Shown one piece after another: positions 23,665 through 34,729 of a stretch of DNA of 64,000 bases. The position numbers were made by a program, and so were the translations under genes. Each line of letters opens with the position of its first letter. Position 1 is the stretch's first letter. The DNA comes from Nemania diffusa (lineage: Eukaryota > Ascomycota > Sordariomycetes > Xylariales > Xylariaceae): NCBI GenBank assembly GCA_038501195.1, contig JBBPUQ010000001.1, positions 3,286,001 to 3,350,000 on the forward strand, read 5' to 3'. A model generated the notes under the pieces. It worked only from the letters and a program-made list of their open reading frames with translations, was not told where the DNA came from and did not search any database.

Positions 23665-25170
23665 CTATGCTGAAACAAAGTGTAAGCTGAATACAGTGGC
23701 ATCAGATCTGGAGTTCCCGATCTCGAGAGTTCCGTCTGCGCTCCCTATGCTTGCCGGTATGACTTCGCCTGTTCTCTTTACTACGATCCGTGGCCCTGTA
23801 GGCGAGGGTTCAGGTAGCTTATAGAACCGTCTTCCGAACAGGCTCAAGAATCCCTCGATATTTTCTTGTGTAACGTCTTTTTCGTCAATAATACCCTTTT
23901 CATTTGCTTCCTCTAGGGCCAAGAGCACGAGCTGTGTCGCATAGGGTTGCGTGAATACACCAGCCGGCACAGGCTTGCCTTGCTTGGTTATTAAGGGGTG
24001 AGGAGCGCTATCACTTCCGCTAAGAGACAACTTAAGTTAGCGATGTTGAGTGCATAGAACAAGTACAACTTACAAGAAGAACTTGGGGTCGCCGCTGCAG
24101 ACAGCTTTCAAAAGAGCATCTCGATCTGAAGATGTCTTTGGGATGGGCTTGCAGAAAGCATGAGGGTCTACCTCGCTAATGTCGCCCGTCAGGTATAGGT
24201 GATGGGCGGTTATCGTACCTAAGCATTCACGGATATCAGAGGGTTGCTGATAATTAATACATGTGTTCTACATGTTGCAGAGTTGGGGAGCGAAAATCAA
24301 AAGTTGTGTCAAACTTACCGGCGACTGTCGAGCTGCAGGATCGCACCGCGTCCACAGCCGCTGCAGTAGAGCAATGCTAAACACATACAGTTAAAACTAT
24401 ACCAAGAACCTACCTAGAATGAATACTCACCTCGAGGACAATACGAAGTTTGGGAAACTTCTCATTCAGCCTCTTCAGTGTGGGCAGAAATAGCTCTTCG
24501 AGCGAGACGTTGTCTTCTGGTACAGTTCCGGGTACCTCTCCATGTAAGTTGAGCACGATATCGTGCTGCTCCATGGCCGCAAATGTGGGAGCAAACGTCT
24601 CAACGAAGTCGCCGGCAACGCCTGATTCTGAGTTTGTAGTGACACCTATCTCCATATTAATACTACGAGCTTTAGTTAGTAATAAAATACATACCTTGGG
24701 GGTAGAGCTTAACCCCTGCAATACCAGCCTGTGCAGCTTCAGCGATTACATCAGGAGTAACTGAAGAATGGAGCTGGTGATTGCTAATCAGCGATGTTCT
24801 TTGCATATATTCATGGGAAACACACGTAGAGCGACATCAAATACTCGACATCGGGATCAATCGCCTGCAGGCGAGACTTGTATTCCAAAGCAGCAGCTAC
24901 ACTTGTAACGGGAGGTTGCAGATTTGGCTATCATTAAGAATTAGTCCCCTTGAAGCAGATTAGAAACAACTGAGTTTTCCTATACCATAACAAACACAGT
25001 GTCTACCCCTCCTCTTCGGATGTAGGGTACTACTAGGTTCATGACCTGCAGCAAGTTAGTTCATCTACAAATAGTTTGGAGAACTTGGGACAGACCTGGT
25101 CCTGACGCAAGTGGACATGCATATCCGCTGTTGGCGGTAGTTCTAGTTGGTGTACATTCTTAAGCCTCAT
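23665..25170 (-). CDS. URA4: Dihydroorotase (Ura4)
   Basis: Zinc enzyme of pyrimidine synthesis that closes N-carbamoyl-aspartate to dihydroorotate; cytosolic, bacterial PyrC-like class. Eight exons: 25170-25096, 25045-24986, 24927-24826, 24773-24695, 24645-24431, 24376-24319, 24218-24074 and 24019-23665, total 362 residues, almost the length of yeast Ura4. All metal and catalytic positions are present: HVHLR with His18, His20 and Arg22, the carbamylated lysine Lys101 in GVKLYP, His140 in LHGE, the His of VLEHCS and the Asp of GSDSAPH. Seven introns (49-100 nt) lie in 1.5 kb. Intron 1 (25046-25095) has an atypical donor, GTCTGT, but a perfect CTAAC branch and CTGCAG acceptor; intron 2 starts GTATAG. 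These are inferred from frame and family alignment. Confidence 0.93.
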
Positions 25171-25801
25171 TTTGACTGGAAAGTGAGGAAAATTTTCTCG
25201 ATATATTGAAAGGTTTGTTAGAATCTAGGTATTAGGAGTTGATCATGTTATTAGCTTTCTAGGCTTAACGTATTTACCCCACTATCAAAATACATACCTT
25301 AGGTACCTGTTATCAGCACTCGGAGAAGAGGGGCAGCATGGTTTGCAGTCTAGCACGTGATTCCTCATATAAACCAACCCCTGGCGCAGCTAGAACTTAC
25401 AATAATAAATGATGTTCCATATCGGGTTTATTATATATTATCTGAATGTTTTAGTGAAAAAGAGATTACCTTGAAGTTTTCACAACTGTGCATTTAGCTC
25501 TACCAAGTATTTTTGTCATGAGTTCATTTTAATATACCTAATGCTTTGCACAGCTTTGGTAGTAATACTTATATTTAATGGTTACCACAACCGATACTTG
25601 GAACTAGTAACCACGCTACAGTCAAACTATCGATATCGATAATATTTCAAGCCATGCAATGCTGTTGTGTGCCTTAACTTTCTGGGTGATAAACAAAGAC
25701 CCTGGGATTAAGCAAGAACTGCCAAAAAGAGTATTTACATGTTTTCTTGAAAAGAAAAGGGGGTTTAACAAAACATACTCGGAATTTTCAGAATGGAATA
25801 A
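25171..25801. other. AT-rich spacer between URA4 and tRNA-Asp
   Basis: About 630 bp, AT-rich, no supported gene; it includes the URA4 promoter and the region just 3' of the tRNA gene. Nothing else seen. Confidence 0.5.
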
Positions 25802-25903
25802 CTCTCGATCGGGGAATCGAACCCCGGCCACCTGCGATTTACTTTTGATGATTTTAGATCATCAATTGACAAGCAGGTATCCTTACCACTAGACCAATCG
25901 AGA
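25802..25903 (-). tRNA. tRNA-Asp (GTC) with 30-nt intron
   Basis: Folds by eye as a complete tRNA: acceptor stem TCTCGAT with ATCGAGA (7 perfect pairs), D arm GTCTAGTGGTAAGGAT carrying the A box, anticodon stem CCTGC with GCAGG, loop TTGTCAC with anticodon GTC, and T arm CGGGG-TTCGATT-CCCCG carrying the B box. The discriminator base is G, the Asp identity element. An intron of 30 nt (25837-25866) sits one base 3' of the anticodon, the standard position for nuclear tRNA introns. It contains an 8-bp inverted repeat (TTGATGAT / ATCATCAA). Internal promoters are intact, so it is likely functional. Confidence 0.93.
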
Positions 25904-26358
25904 ATTGAATGGTGATTGCAACGAGCAAATGGAAACCCTTGATCGAAAGTTTGGAAAACACCGGAAAAACTGATGATACGAAGAAAACAACAAGAAACTC
26001 TTGTAACAATTTAATTGTTAGGCCTTACTTAACAGGAACTTGTTTCGATAATTAGGAATTAAGTATGAAAAATTGATGTATTGTTATTCTTTTGTTCATG
26101 TAAAGACAGAAGCTCTTTATTCATACATAAACCTTGTTCGAAGCGGACAAAGCTTAGAAAAAGGAATATATTAAGCATCATAGTCCACACAAATACAATC
26201 GAGCCTTTCTTTATGAATCAACAAAGGAAATTGAGCTAATCCTAAGTTTCAGAAGAGATCTCGACCATCAATACCAGCACTACAGGTCTACCATCACTTC
26301 AAAGTGTAGCCGAGGCAACTAAGAAAGGTAGGCCTGATTAACGAGTAGATAAACCACA
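25904..26358. other. Spacer between tRNA-Asp and a small hypothetical gene
   Basis: About 450 bp, AT-rich, no gene seen. It contains the region upstream of both flanking genes, which are divergent. Confidence 0.5.
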
Positions 26359-26877
26359 ATGTGTAGGGGTTTGAGAGTGGAATTCATCTGCGGGCATGAG
26401 GATGTGACCTTCACCGAGCGATGCGATCAAAAGTGTTCCTACCCCCAGGATCCTTTAAGACATTCGAGCAGCCATTGTGAGAGTTGCGCGAAAGAGAAGC
26501 GCGACGCACGAAGAGCAGAGTTGATGTCTCGGTTCATGAGCCCGGAGAGCACAAAGGAGGTACAAAAACTCACGGAGCGCTCTCATGAGTTGATCAAGCG
26601 CCGGTTTGTAGAGGACACTAACGAGCGCCTGATCTATCTAGACTCCGAGTCCGATTCTGATGATGGACGTCGTGATACGACCTACCTCACACCAGATGGC
26701 AACCATGTCATCGAAAAGAAGTACCAGCTTATTAACGGCGATTCGACGTTAATAACTTACCGCCGAGAGCTTAGCGAAGTTGACCCGGCTCTTTTAATTC
26801 TGCTCCGAGAAAAGCGCGAAAGGGAACTTGCGAAAGAGGAGAAGAGAAAGGCGAGACAAAGCTCGAAGATGCCTTAG
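26359..26877 (+). CDS. Small hypothetical protein with N-terminal Cys/His cluster
   Basis: Single exon, 172 residues, start in a good context (CCACAATG). The first 45 residues carry Cys2, Cys11, His13, Cys22, Cys26, His39, Cys40 and Cys43, in an order (FICGHEDVTFTERC ... HCESCAKEKR) that suggests a small zinc-binding fold of the kind common in short fungal proteins. The middle is acidic (DSESDSDDGRR), and the C-terminus is a charged helix (LLREKRERELAKEEKRKARQ). No signal peptide or membrane segment. Composition and codon use look like real coding sequence. Function unknown; zinc binding is inference. Confidence 0.65.
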   Translation: MCRGLRVEFICGHEDVTFTERCDQKCSYPQDPLRHSSSHCESCAKEKRDARRAELMSRFMSPESTKEVQKLTERSHELIKRRFVEDTNERLIYLDSESDSDDGRRDTTYLTPDGNHVIEKKYQLINGDSTLITYRRELSEVDPALLILLREKRERELAKEEKRKARQSSKMP

Positions 26878-27458
26878 ACAAGAAAAGAAGTGAGGGGATA
26901 TGAAAGCGACTAAAAATGAGGCTCGGGCTACCGGCAATTGGAGGGTTCTCGAGATGGTCCCCTAAATGAGGATTTGAGACACCTACGCCCCCGCTCTTGC
27001 TCGCTTTGTCACCGCCGCTTGACGGCCGGAATTATGGCAGTTAGTAGATGATTGGCGAGAAAGAATGCGAATCACAGCCGACCAAATTAGTACAAGGCGG
27101 GAGTTCCGCTGTAGTGGTGCTCTTAGCAAGAAAGGCTGTAGTGATCAGATTTAATACGTGAGACTTGGTTTTACGACCTCCACTGCTAATATATTTTGTA
27201 TTCATAATTACTACTCCTTAAATATATACTCGGTGTTCAACTGGCATATGCTGCAGCTTAACGCTACAAATATGTAATGTGTAGCATTCCAGCGGATAAG
27301 CCACTTGGGCCACGGTCTGCGACTGCACTTTCGTGACATATTTTATTATTATTATTTATTTATTAAGAGTACTCCAGGTTAGAAGTTGGGAGAGATTAAC
27401 TGGTTATCAAATAAGCGTATCTGCTGCTAATATGGTGTTAAATTTCTTAGTTCAAAAG
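26878..27458. other. Spacer between two small hypothetical genes
   Basis: About 580 bp; TTATTATTATTTATTTATT run near 27343-27365; no gene seen. The flanking genes are convergent here. Confidence 0.5.
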
Positions 27459-27884
27459 CTAGCTGGCTGTGACTCTTGGTAAAATAACTCTTGCAAACCT
27501 CTTTTTACCATTATACAACACAACGATATCTTCCGACGCCCAGCCTTTTTCTTTAATTTCAGTTACCTGCTCCCAGCTAACCTCACAGTAGACAATCTCT
27601 TCCCTAGGCGCCGCTATATGGTCTCTTTCCGACAGCAATAGGCTTGCGGTCTTCGTGGTGAAAGTTTTAGGAATCGATTCAAGATCAAGCATATCTTTTA
27701 GGTCTTCGGGAGATGATAGAGCGGTCTCAGCCCGAATGACAATGGGGAAGCGTTTTTCTGGGACTTCTAGTCTATTCTCGATACCCTTACACCATCTCTC
27801 CTGGATTTGTTGGTTCCTAATTTCTGTCTTATCTCCACCACGTTTGAACAAGGCCCTCACCCACATGAATGGGTTTCTATGCAT
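27459..27884 (-). CDS. Small hypothetical protein, 141 residues
   Basis: Open frame with a plausible start (CACAATGCAT). The protein is polar with a mix of helical and strand-like parts: basic N-terminus, ENRLEVPEKRFPIVIRAE, LDLESIPKTFTTKTASLLLSERD, and a C-terminal half IVYCEVSWEQVTEIKEKGW followed by DIVVLYNGKKRFARVILP that looks like a small beta-rich fold. No signal peptide or membrane helix. Amino-acid composition is more protein-like than that of the random ORFs around it, but no family is recognised and it may be lineage-specific or a gene remnant. Confidence 0.45.
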   Translation of the reverse strand: MHRNPFMWVRALFKRGGDKTEIRNQQIQERWCKGIENRLEVPEKRFPIVIRAETALSSPEDLKDMLDLESIPKTFTTKTASLLLSERDHIAAPREEIVYCEVSWEQVTEIKEKGWASEDIVVLYNGKKRFARVILPRVTAS

Positions 27885-28757
27885 TGTGGGTATTGTTCAT
27901 GTCTAATGTGTGATATAGTGCCTCGAGTATCAAGTTGTTGCTTAATGTGCTATGTAATACCTTGGATGTATGGGATGAGGTCCGAGCCCCGCGTATCGAG
28001 TCGATGCTAGATTAGGGAAGTAATACTGATGTTCATCCTGAATAGGGTTCGAATCTCAGGTATCTTATTAGCGTTTGATGCGCGATATGCAACATATGGC
28101 GTCAAAATATATGGATGGTGTTAGAATGTGCTTCTATACTAAATCTAGGCGGCGGCGACACAATAAATAATGGAGGAGGGCGGGCCCTCTGAAGAGGCAG
28201 TCCTACAATCGATCCCTAAAATGATAAGTAGGCAAGAGTAGTGCGGCGGAGCGAGAAAGGACATCCTCCCTTGATGAGTCCCTCTGAGACTTTCTGAGGG
28301 CCTTGTAACCCCCTTCCTCCAATAGCTTGGTCTAAAGCCTGAGGGGGGGTGGGGGTGGAGGGGGGTGTTTTTAGGTAAGTGGCTTTGCCTTGTGACATAT
28401 AGGCTGGCGTGGGAGGACTAGAAAATTTGAGAAGTGCTAGAGTTTGCGCTTGTAAAAGTGATAGCTGCTTTCAGTCTGATCTATACTGAAATAAATGACT
28501 GAAGATGAGGTTTCGATATCCAACTATGATTAAGACTAAGAAAACACCTGTGAAACTTTTTTTAATACTATACTCATGTGTCCAAATTCTCATAATGGCT
28601 AAGTAGAAGCACCTTCCTATACCCTAATATCCTCCATTATTTAGTGCACCCCAACAAGACCTAGCGTTTGACCAGTTTTCGTGTGTTCATAATGAGAGGT
28701 CATATGCTCTAGTATTGCATGATTACCGACGCATTCTCCGCAGCCGTGGAATAGGTG
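27885..28757. other. Intergenic region with G-rich tract
   Basis: About 870 bp. Contains a strong G-run cluster at 28343-28366 (annotated separately) and CCCCCTTCCTCC at about 28310-28321. No supported gene; a B-box-like word at 28028 was examined and rejected as a tRNA. Confidence 0.5.
28343..28366 (+). other. Potential G-quadruplex tract
   Basis: Runs of 7, 5, 2 and 6 guanines separated by single T or A bases on the plus strand. The two long runs can each supply more than one G-tract, so a three-tetrad quadruplex is possible with very short loops. Seen directly; folding is inference. Confidence 0.5.
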
Positions 28758-29003
28758 TCATCGCATCGAGGAGAAAAAAGCGCTGGGTTCGACCTGTTCG
28801 TAAAATTAGAATGAAAACGGGTTTTGCATCTTTCCTCTGTGAATTAGGGTATTTACCTTCATGAGGCTATACTTCGCGTATACCCTATAGGTGCTATGTT
28901 GCATCTCAATGCGATAGCCTCCACGGCCGAATTCGCTCCTCAACAGGGACGAAAGCCTGTTTGGATCAACTTGCTTGGCTGAAACGGAGAATATATGCTC
29001 CAT
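28758..29003 (-). CDS. Putative very small two-exon protein (60 residues)
   Basis: Exon 29003-28857 encodes 49 residues (MEHIFSVSAKQVDPNRL then LLRSEFGRGGYRIEMQHSTYRVYAK), a compact alternation of strand and helix reminiscent of short conserved fungal proteins. A 63-nt intron (GTAAAT, branch CTAAT, AACAG; 28794-28856) would add VEPSAFFSSMR and stop. Reading through without splicing gives a 65-residue form. The N-terminal part has convincing protein-like composition; the second exon is weakly supported. Confidence 0.4.
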
Positions 29004-30212
29004 TTACTCTTTGGTAAGTTTGACCAGATTTTGAGTGACGATAGATAGATTTCAGTCGAGTGGATAAAGTGTACAGAGTAAAACTATGTGGATGAGGTGA
29101 GAAGAGAGAAGAGAGACATAAGGGGGGACTGGGGGTGACTCGTCATCAGGTTCCCAGTAGGAAGCCTGCTCGAGAGACACTAAAAAGGCGAGGAGTCATG
29201 GGCCAATAATGGTTCGTCTCGACCACGCCACCCTATATAATAAACAAAAACATTGCCTATGAGCGAAATGCTTCGCCTAATTGCGATCTGAGGCTGATTA
29301 ATATTAAACCAGGCACCGCCTCGGCGTAACCGTTGTCAAAGACGGGTTCCTAGCTTCTAAAAATCAACTGTCATGAACTAGTCCAAATAGCGACAGACTG
29401 ATGCGGGACGCAAATACAATTTAATGCAACGATATAACGATAATGTAGGTACTGGAACTCACTGTATTGGCTTGTAATGAATGGAAAGACTGGGTCGAGG
29501 ACCTTCTTGTGCGAGCCTATCTCTAGCATGCCTCAAAGGAGAGCTATATCCTAGGGGCTTATAAGCCTACTACATCAGTTATCTAAGGTATTTCCGTTAT
29601 TAGCATGAGATTATATGGGATCTAACATATTCTTATAGCTTAGGGAGTCGCTCCATCAAGTGACATAAAGGACCTACCTGTCTACCTTTTTCCAGCTCGG
29701 TATTTGACGACTTATTGAAACGCACTATACAGAAAATCAAAAGCCCCTACGAAAGATAAAGTGAATAACAGAAAACAAATAAGTCAATCGTAGTGGGTAC
29801 TGTAATTTTTCTACTTGATACGTTTGTGGCTGTATGTGAGCTGTAATATCTAAAAATGGAAATCAGAAACCCAGTCACTTTCCCCTATGTCATTCCTAGA
29901 ACTTGGTCCACCGCCCCCTAGATCTTGTACGGTTATTAATTAGTATAACATTCTGGCTTTAGTCACTTGAGCGATGGCGCTGACAGTTTTGTTGTAGTAC
30001 ACAGCACTCTCGTTTTGGAAAGGTATATCTATGAATTACAGGAAAACGTAGAGCCCGAACCTTGATGATGAATATGAATGTGACGCGTAAGATAGAGTAC
30101 ATGACATAGTGAGATACCCCCCTCTCCTCCTGTCATCCGAATGATCTTTTATGCCAATATAAGTATATTTCTAGTGTGATTGTCGCATAAATTCTCTGGA
30201 CCTTTTACCCTG
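29004..30212. other. Intergenic region
   Basis: About 1.2 kb with no ORF over 60 codons and no recognisable RNA gene. It should include the 3' end of the minus-strand gene that ends at 30213. Nothing else seen. Confidence 0.55.
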
Positions 30213-31919
30213 TTATGGCTTGCTACCTAGCGTGAATCCTTCTGGAAAATCGACCTGTCCTAACTTCTGGGCAATATCCGCCGAATTCACTGCAGCCTCG
30301 CCTTCATTTTCGTTAGATCTGGAATCATGAATATCCTTCTTCGCCCTGTTGTACTCTTTAATGCGTGCGGTGGCTAATCTCCCTGGCCTTCGGCGGTCTG
30401 TCGGACACCGCAGGAGAGGTACTTGGATGATAGCGGCAAAGACATCGAATACCTTATCCACAGGTACATTATGTCTCTTCGCAACTTGCTCGAACGGGAA
30501 CTTTTCTTGGCATGTTTCGGCTACGTCAACTATCAAATTAGGTGAGGGTTTGCGATATGTGGGTTGAATAAGAGATGCAGGTGGCTTTATGGGACTTGGG
30601 GCCACACTGGGACTGGCGGCTATACTCTTTGGTTGGTGTTTCTGTGGGGGCTTCTGTGGAGATTCCGGTTTTCTCGATTGTTCAGATGGGGGTTGTTGAT
30701 CTTCGTCGGTTCCCTTTTTCTGCTGAGGAGTCACTTGTTGGAGCAGAGGCTGGGGTTGCGGATGAGGTTGCGGATGAGGGGTTAGAGGCACAAAGGAACT
30801 ACCACTGATTGGCATCATCACTGATGCGAAGTTCGGCCCAAATTGGTGCACATTACCGGTAGACATGGCCATCATTTGAGGGTGTAAGTGTTGACCGTAA
30901 GAAGAGTGACAGTGTAGCTGTGGCACAAGGTGAGAGAGGGGCGCCTTTACCATTGGTAAGCCCTGTGGTCGTGAAAATTGAGCCTGATGCCTCAACCTGG
31001 AACAAACTTGGCAAGGTTGTTTCTGAGCCGAACTATTGTGGCGCTGATAGTTTTCCGATGATACTAGACTGCCACCTAAGCATGGTGCATGATGGGAGGC
31101 CTCGGGACAGGGCAAAGGACGAGGAGGAGGCATTGGCGTGCTCTTCGAACCAACTCTTTTATTACAACTAGGGGAGGCCGAAGTCGCATGACTCTTTGGT
31201 TTGGCGGGTGTTCCTGAAGCATTGATTCGGCCAGTATCAAGTCTAGTCTCCAAGTTTGGTGTCATTACTGGCTTCCCAGCTTGACCAGTTAGATGACTCG
31301 AACTTGGGGAGAATACTGAGGGGGTTGAGGACTTTGCGAAGCCAAATGCTCCAGGTGTATGTCGGCTGCTCTGAACCTTGTGTATTGCTGGGGGGATTGT
31401 TGATGGGAGCTGTTTTGGTGAGAGTTCGGGGGGACTTGGCGGTCGAGGCTTGCGAAAAGGCTGGTTAAGCACGAATTTCTCTAATACTGGCATAGAAACG
31501 CCTCTAAGCGCATACGTAAGTTCCATTGCATGGATGTCAGATGGCAGGCCGACCATTCCTGTGCTCAGTCGTCTCTCTGTATCCTTCAAGTCACTATTCG
31601 ACATTTCCATTGCTGTCGCCAACATATTTGGCACAATTGCAGAAGTAGCCGTAGCAGCAGCAAAAGGGATCATTGGTTGCTGAGACATTGGCAGGACAGG
31701 CTGTTTCTCGCTAACTCTACGTCTCTTCACGGGCTTCTCGGAGATAAATTGGATATCATCATCATCCTCGTCTTCTCCTCCTTCTTTGCTGATGGGTCTT
31801 TTAGACGGGGTTGCAGCATGGGGAAGCAGATGTTGATAAGCATGATCTTGGTCTCGCCCATGTGACAGGCCTGGTGTGACCTGACCACGGTATTGAATGG
31901 GGAAATATCCTGGCATCAT
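30213..31919 (-). CDS. Disordered, probably nuclear protein with conserved-looking C-terminal helical domain
   Basis: Single-exon, 568 residues, start MMPGYFP. Most of it is low complexity: an acidic patch GGEDEDDDDIQFISEKP followed by the basic KRRRVSEK, which looks like a nuclear localisation signal; then Pro/Ser/His/Gln-rich sequence with a PHPQPHPQPQP repeat. Residues about 455-530 look folded: IVDVAETCQEKFPFEQVAKRHNV, PVDKVFDVFAAIIQVPLL, then a basic TDRRRPGRLATARIKEYNRAKKDI. The pattern helix-turn-helix with AKRHNVPVDKVF resembles a small DNA-binding or homeodomain-like helix pair, as in many uncharacterised fungal regulators. Likely a chromatin or transcription-related factor, but no family name can be given. 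Nuclear role is inference. Confidence 0.75.
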   Translation of the reverse strand: MMPGYFPIQYRGQVTPGLSHGRDQDHAYQHLLPHAATPSKRPISKEGGEDEDDDDIQFISEKPVKRRRVSEKQPVLPMSQQPMIPFAAATATSAIVPNMLATAMEMSNSDLKDTERRLSTGMVGLPSDIHAMELTYALRGVSMPVLEKFVLNQPFRKPRPPSPPELSPKQLPSTIPPAIHKVQSSRHTPGAFGFAKSSTPSVFSPSSSHLTGQAGKPVMTPNLETRLDTGRINASGTPAKPKSHATSASPSCNKRVGSKSTPMPPPRPLPCPEASHHAPCLGGSLVSSENYQRHNSSAQKQPCQVCSRLRHQAQFSRPQGLPMVKAPLSHLVPQLHCHSSYGQHLHPQMMAMSTGNVHQFGPNFASVMMPISGSSFVPLTPHPQPHPQPQPLLQQVTPQQKKGTDEDQQPPSEQSRKPESPQKPPQKHQPKSIAASPSVAPSPIKPPASLIQPTYRKPSPNLIVDVAETCQEKFPFEQVAKRHNVPVDKVFDVFAAIIQVPLLRCPTDRRRPGRLATARIKEYNRAKKDIHDSRSNENEGEAAVNSADIAQKLGQVDFPEGFTLGSKP

Positions 31920-34729
31920 GTTGCTAGATTACCTCAAGTAAGAGCAACACGAAGGTCGATGTGACAAGTTTGGCATGAACAGCAGTATGCAACTGGAAAA
32001 TAGAGAAGATGACTGAGATATTTGTATCAACTGATGAGGCGTCAATGAAATGCTCAAGAGCTAATAGACAGCCTAACGCTCGTCTCTATGTAGCATGTAG
32101 CACAGTTGTGATTCTTTCATATATATGTGGGCCTTTCTAGACATGAAAGCTGGAGCAAAGGCAAACTATTATGCTAGATCGAGGAGGCTTTGCTATTTGC
32201 TGTGCATAGAGACAACATGAGTTTTGAACAGAGCAGACCTGGCACTGATGCACAGGCTGGCACACACCATTGCAGATGTTCCTGCTCTATAATGAACATA
32301 CTCAAGAAATGCAGAGAATGACCGGCGTGATTGTTAGATAGCACAAGAATGACTGTGTATTCATACACCAACCAATGTAGGTAGCTATGAAATAGAAAGA
32401 AAAGAAAGGAGACCCTAAAACATCACTTAAGAGCTCCTTGTAGCATGGCTATAATAGGCCACATGTCTACTTTTATTAGATAACGCATGGAAATAAGAGG
32501 AAAGATGGTAGAGATGGCGATTGGTACACATGATGATATCACATCAAGAAAAAAGGAATGTTAAATGTGAACTTACTCCTGGTCTCAAGAGTCAAGTATG
32601 GGCCTGGATCAGTAGGGACTTGAGGACGGTCTGATCTAAGACAATAGCAAGCTTGGTTTATGCTACACCGCTACGCCAGGGCCTGGCATCAGCGATTCGC
32701 TCAATTTTTGTAACTGGCTCGTGTTGTTTTGGACCAAAGCAGCTTTGGCAGCCCTAGGTTAGATAGCTTGACTAGCTCAGGTCTTGAATTATGCTTGGGA
32801 AGAGAGATAGCGAAATCCAGCCGAGATCACTTGACAAAATACTTTTGTCATGGTGATTTAAGGGAGCAAATAGATCGAAGTGATCTAGGGATCTAGACCG
32901 TAATCTCATTGCCCATATAAATGGTAAATGTCTGCAAGCCGCCGGCTTTAAGGATAGACTTCACATATCTTTCGCAACGAGGACTATGCTCTGAGAATAC
33001 CCACCGGTGGATTTCGTTAATCTAGTCGATTAGTGCTCTAACCCTGTATTGATCTATACAGTCTGCTCTGACAAGCCTTGTATAGTGCATTAGTTCCGCT
33101 GGACATCACGGATAGTTGGTTGCAAGACCCAAAAAACAAACAAGGACCAGCTAAACACGGGCGGGTAGTGTCGGATATTCGATACACCTTCTGCGAGAGT
33201 CGGCTTCGCTTTGTGCGAGTCCGAGTAAAGGCGCCATCTGTTGAATAGTGCTAGCGGACCGGCGGCAGTAACTTGATTCAAGGGGAGCTAGTATGCATAG
33301 TCGGGCCGGACATCTCAACTCCATTTCGAGTGGCCAGCTCTGTGACCGTTGGGTAAAGGGGGCGCAAGCCAGTCCTTTTTCCTCCTCCGGGGGGCAAACA
33401 AGCTGGACCATACGATCGGCCCGCTATCGTCTATCGAGGGATACCCCGTCCGCTCTCCAAGATCCTAGAAGGAAGATCTCTTTGGCACGTATTTCGAATC
33501 TCTCCTTGGAAAGACTTAGGCCATTCATCTGATTTTATTCTGCGGCAATATGTTTGAGGTCGGCGCTATCCTTCTCAGCCCAAACATTCGCATTGGCAAG
33601 TCCCTGCAGACTACTCTAGCCTTCCTACGGCTTTTATATGTTGAAATATACGAAGACGCCTGGCACTATAGGGCTTTTCTTGTGAGTACAAATCCTACAA
33701 CTGTTTAATACAATACTGGAAAATTTCGGGCAGAGAGACGTTATTGGAGTGGAGTTCGTGCTAGTAACGTGATTCGTGTTCGATACGCTGCTTCTCGGGG
33801 CACTCTTGAATTTTGAAAACACCAACGGGCTTGTGATGCTGGATATTGTTGAATCCGCCTCGTCCACCCGGCTGTTTGCTTTCCCACGCTGCCCACTACT
33901 ACTTATCTTTGAATCCCGCATTGACATCGTGATATGGACAACCCTGTACTCAAAGTATTGCTATGTCGTCGGGATTGCTGTCGGGGGCGTCGAAAGCGGG
34001 GGTTGGTGATAGCGGGACCGGGCCATGGCTGTGTGAGGCATCGGAGGCGCGGTTCGAATTGTCGGGTGCCATACAGATGTCTAGAAGCAAAGACATCGCA
34101 TATAAACGGAAAGAGAGAAATGAAAATTCTTCTGTTGTCTACTGTATATATCCAACGTAGATAGACGGAGACAGGATATAGGTGCGATATGATTTATCGT
34201 GACGGTCTCATAGTAGCCTTGGTTGGTTGTTTGTGTAAACGTGTCAAGCATACTTGAGCCACGCGTGTCGCAAAGCGAACTACTTGAATAGTATATAACA
34301 CTCGTACTGAGATTTGACATTATTGCAAGAGATGCCTGTTCTAAGCTGAAAATTCAACATACCTAGAGTAAGTAGACTCGCAGTAGGCCATCCCCGGCCC
34401 GAACCGGAAAGTTTCTACATATATATATACTATTAGAAATAACCAATTCATATTGTAATATACATATACATATTTTTAGGGGGAAGGTACATACGACAGA
34501 CAGTGTACAGACAGTGTATAATGTTTACCCATCACTGTGGATCCCTCAGATAGGTACAGCAACAGCGGGGCACTCGCCCCACCAACGTTGACAGCTCTAT
34601 CCATAGACTAGGCTATCCCATCCCTCGAATAGACCTAATAATTCTAGAATACAACGCCTGGGCACAGCTTCACGATTTTTCTACCTTTAGCTGTATCCTG
34701 CCTTAGTTCCGTATTGGTTATCGAAAAGC
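31920..34729. other. Long non-coding region upstream of two divergent genes
   Basis: About 2.8 kb; many short ORFs on both strands, none with recognisable content. An AT-rich TACATATATATATACTA stretch lies near 34416-34432. Promoters of the disordered protein gene (minus) and CSN6 (plus) must lie here; a long 5' untranslated leader or non-coding RNA is possible but not visible. Confidence 0.55.

Noticed and set aside
28021..28040. B-box-like word GGGTTCGAATCTC as a tRNA
   Set aside because: No A box, acceptor stem or anticodon arm can be formed upstream.
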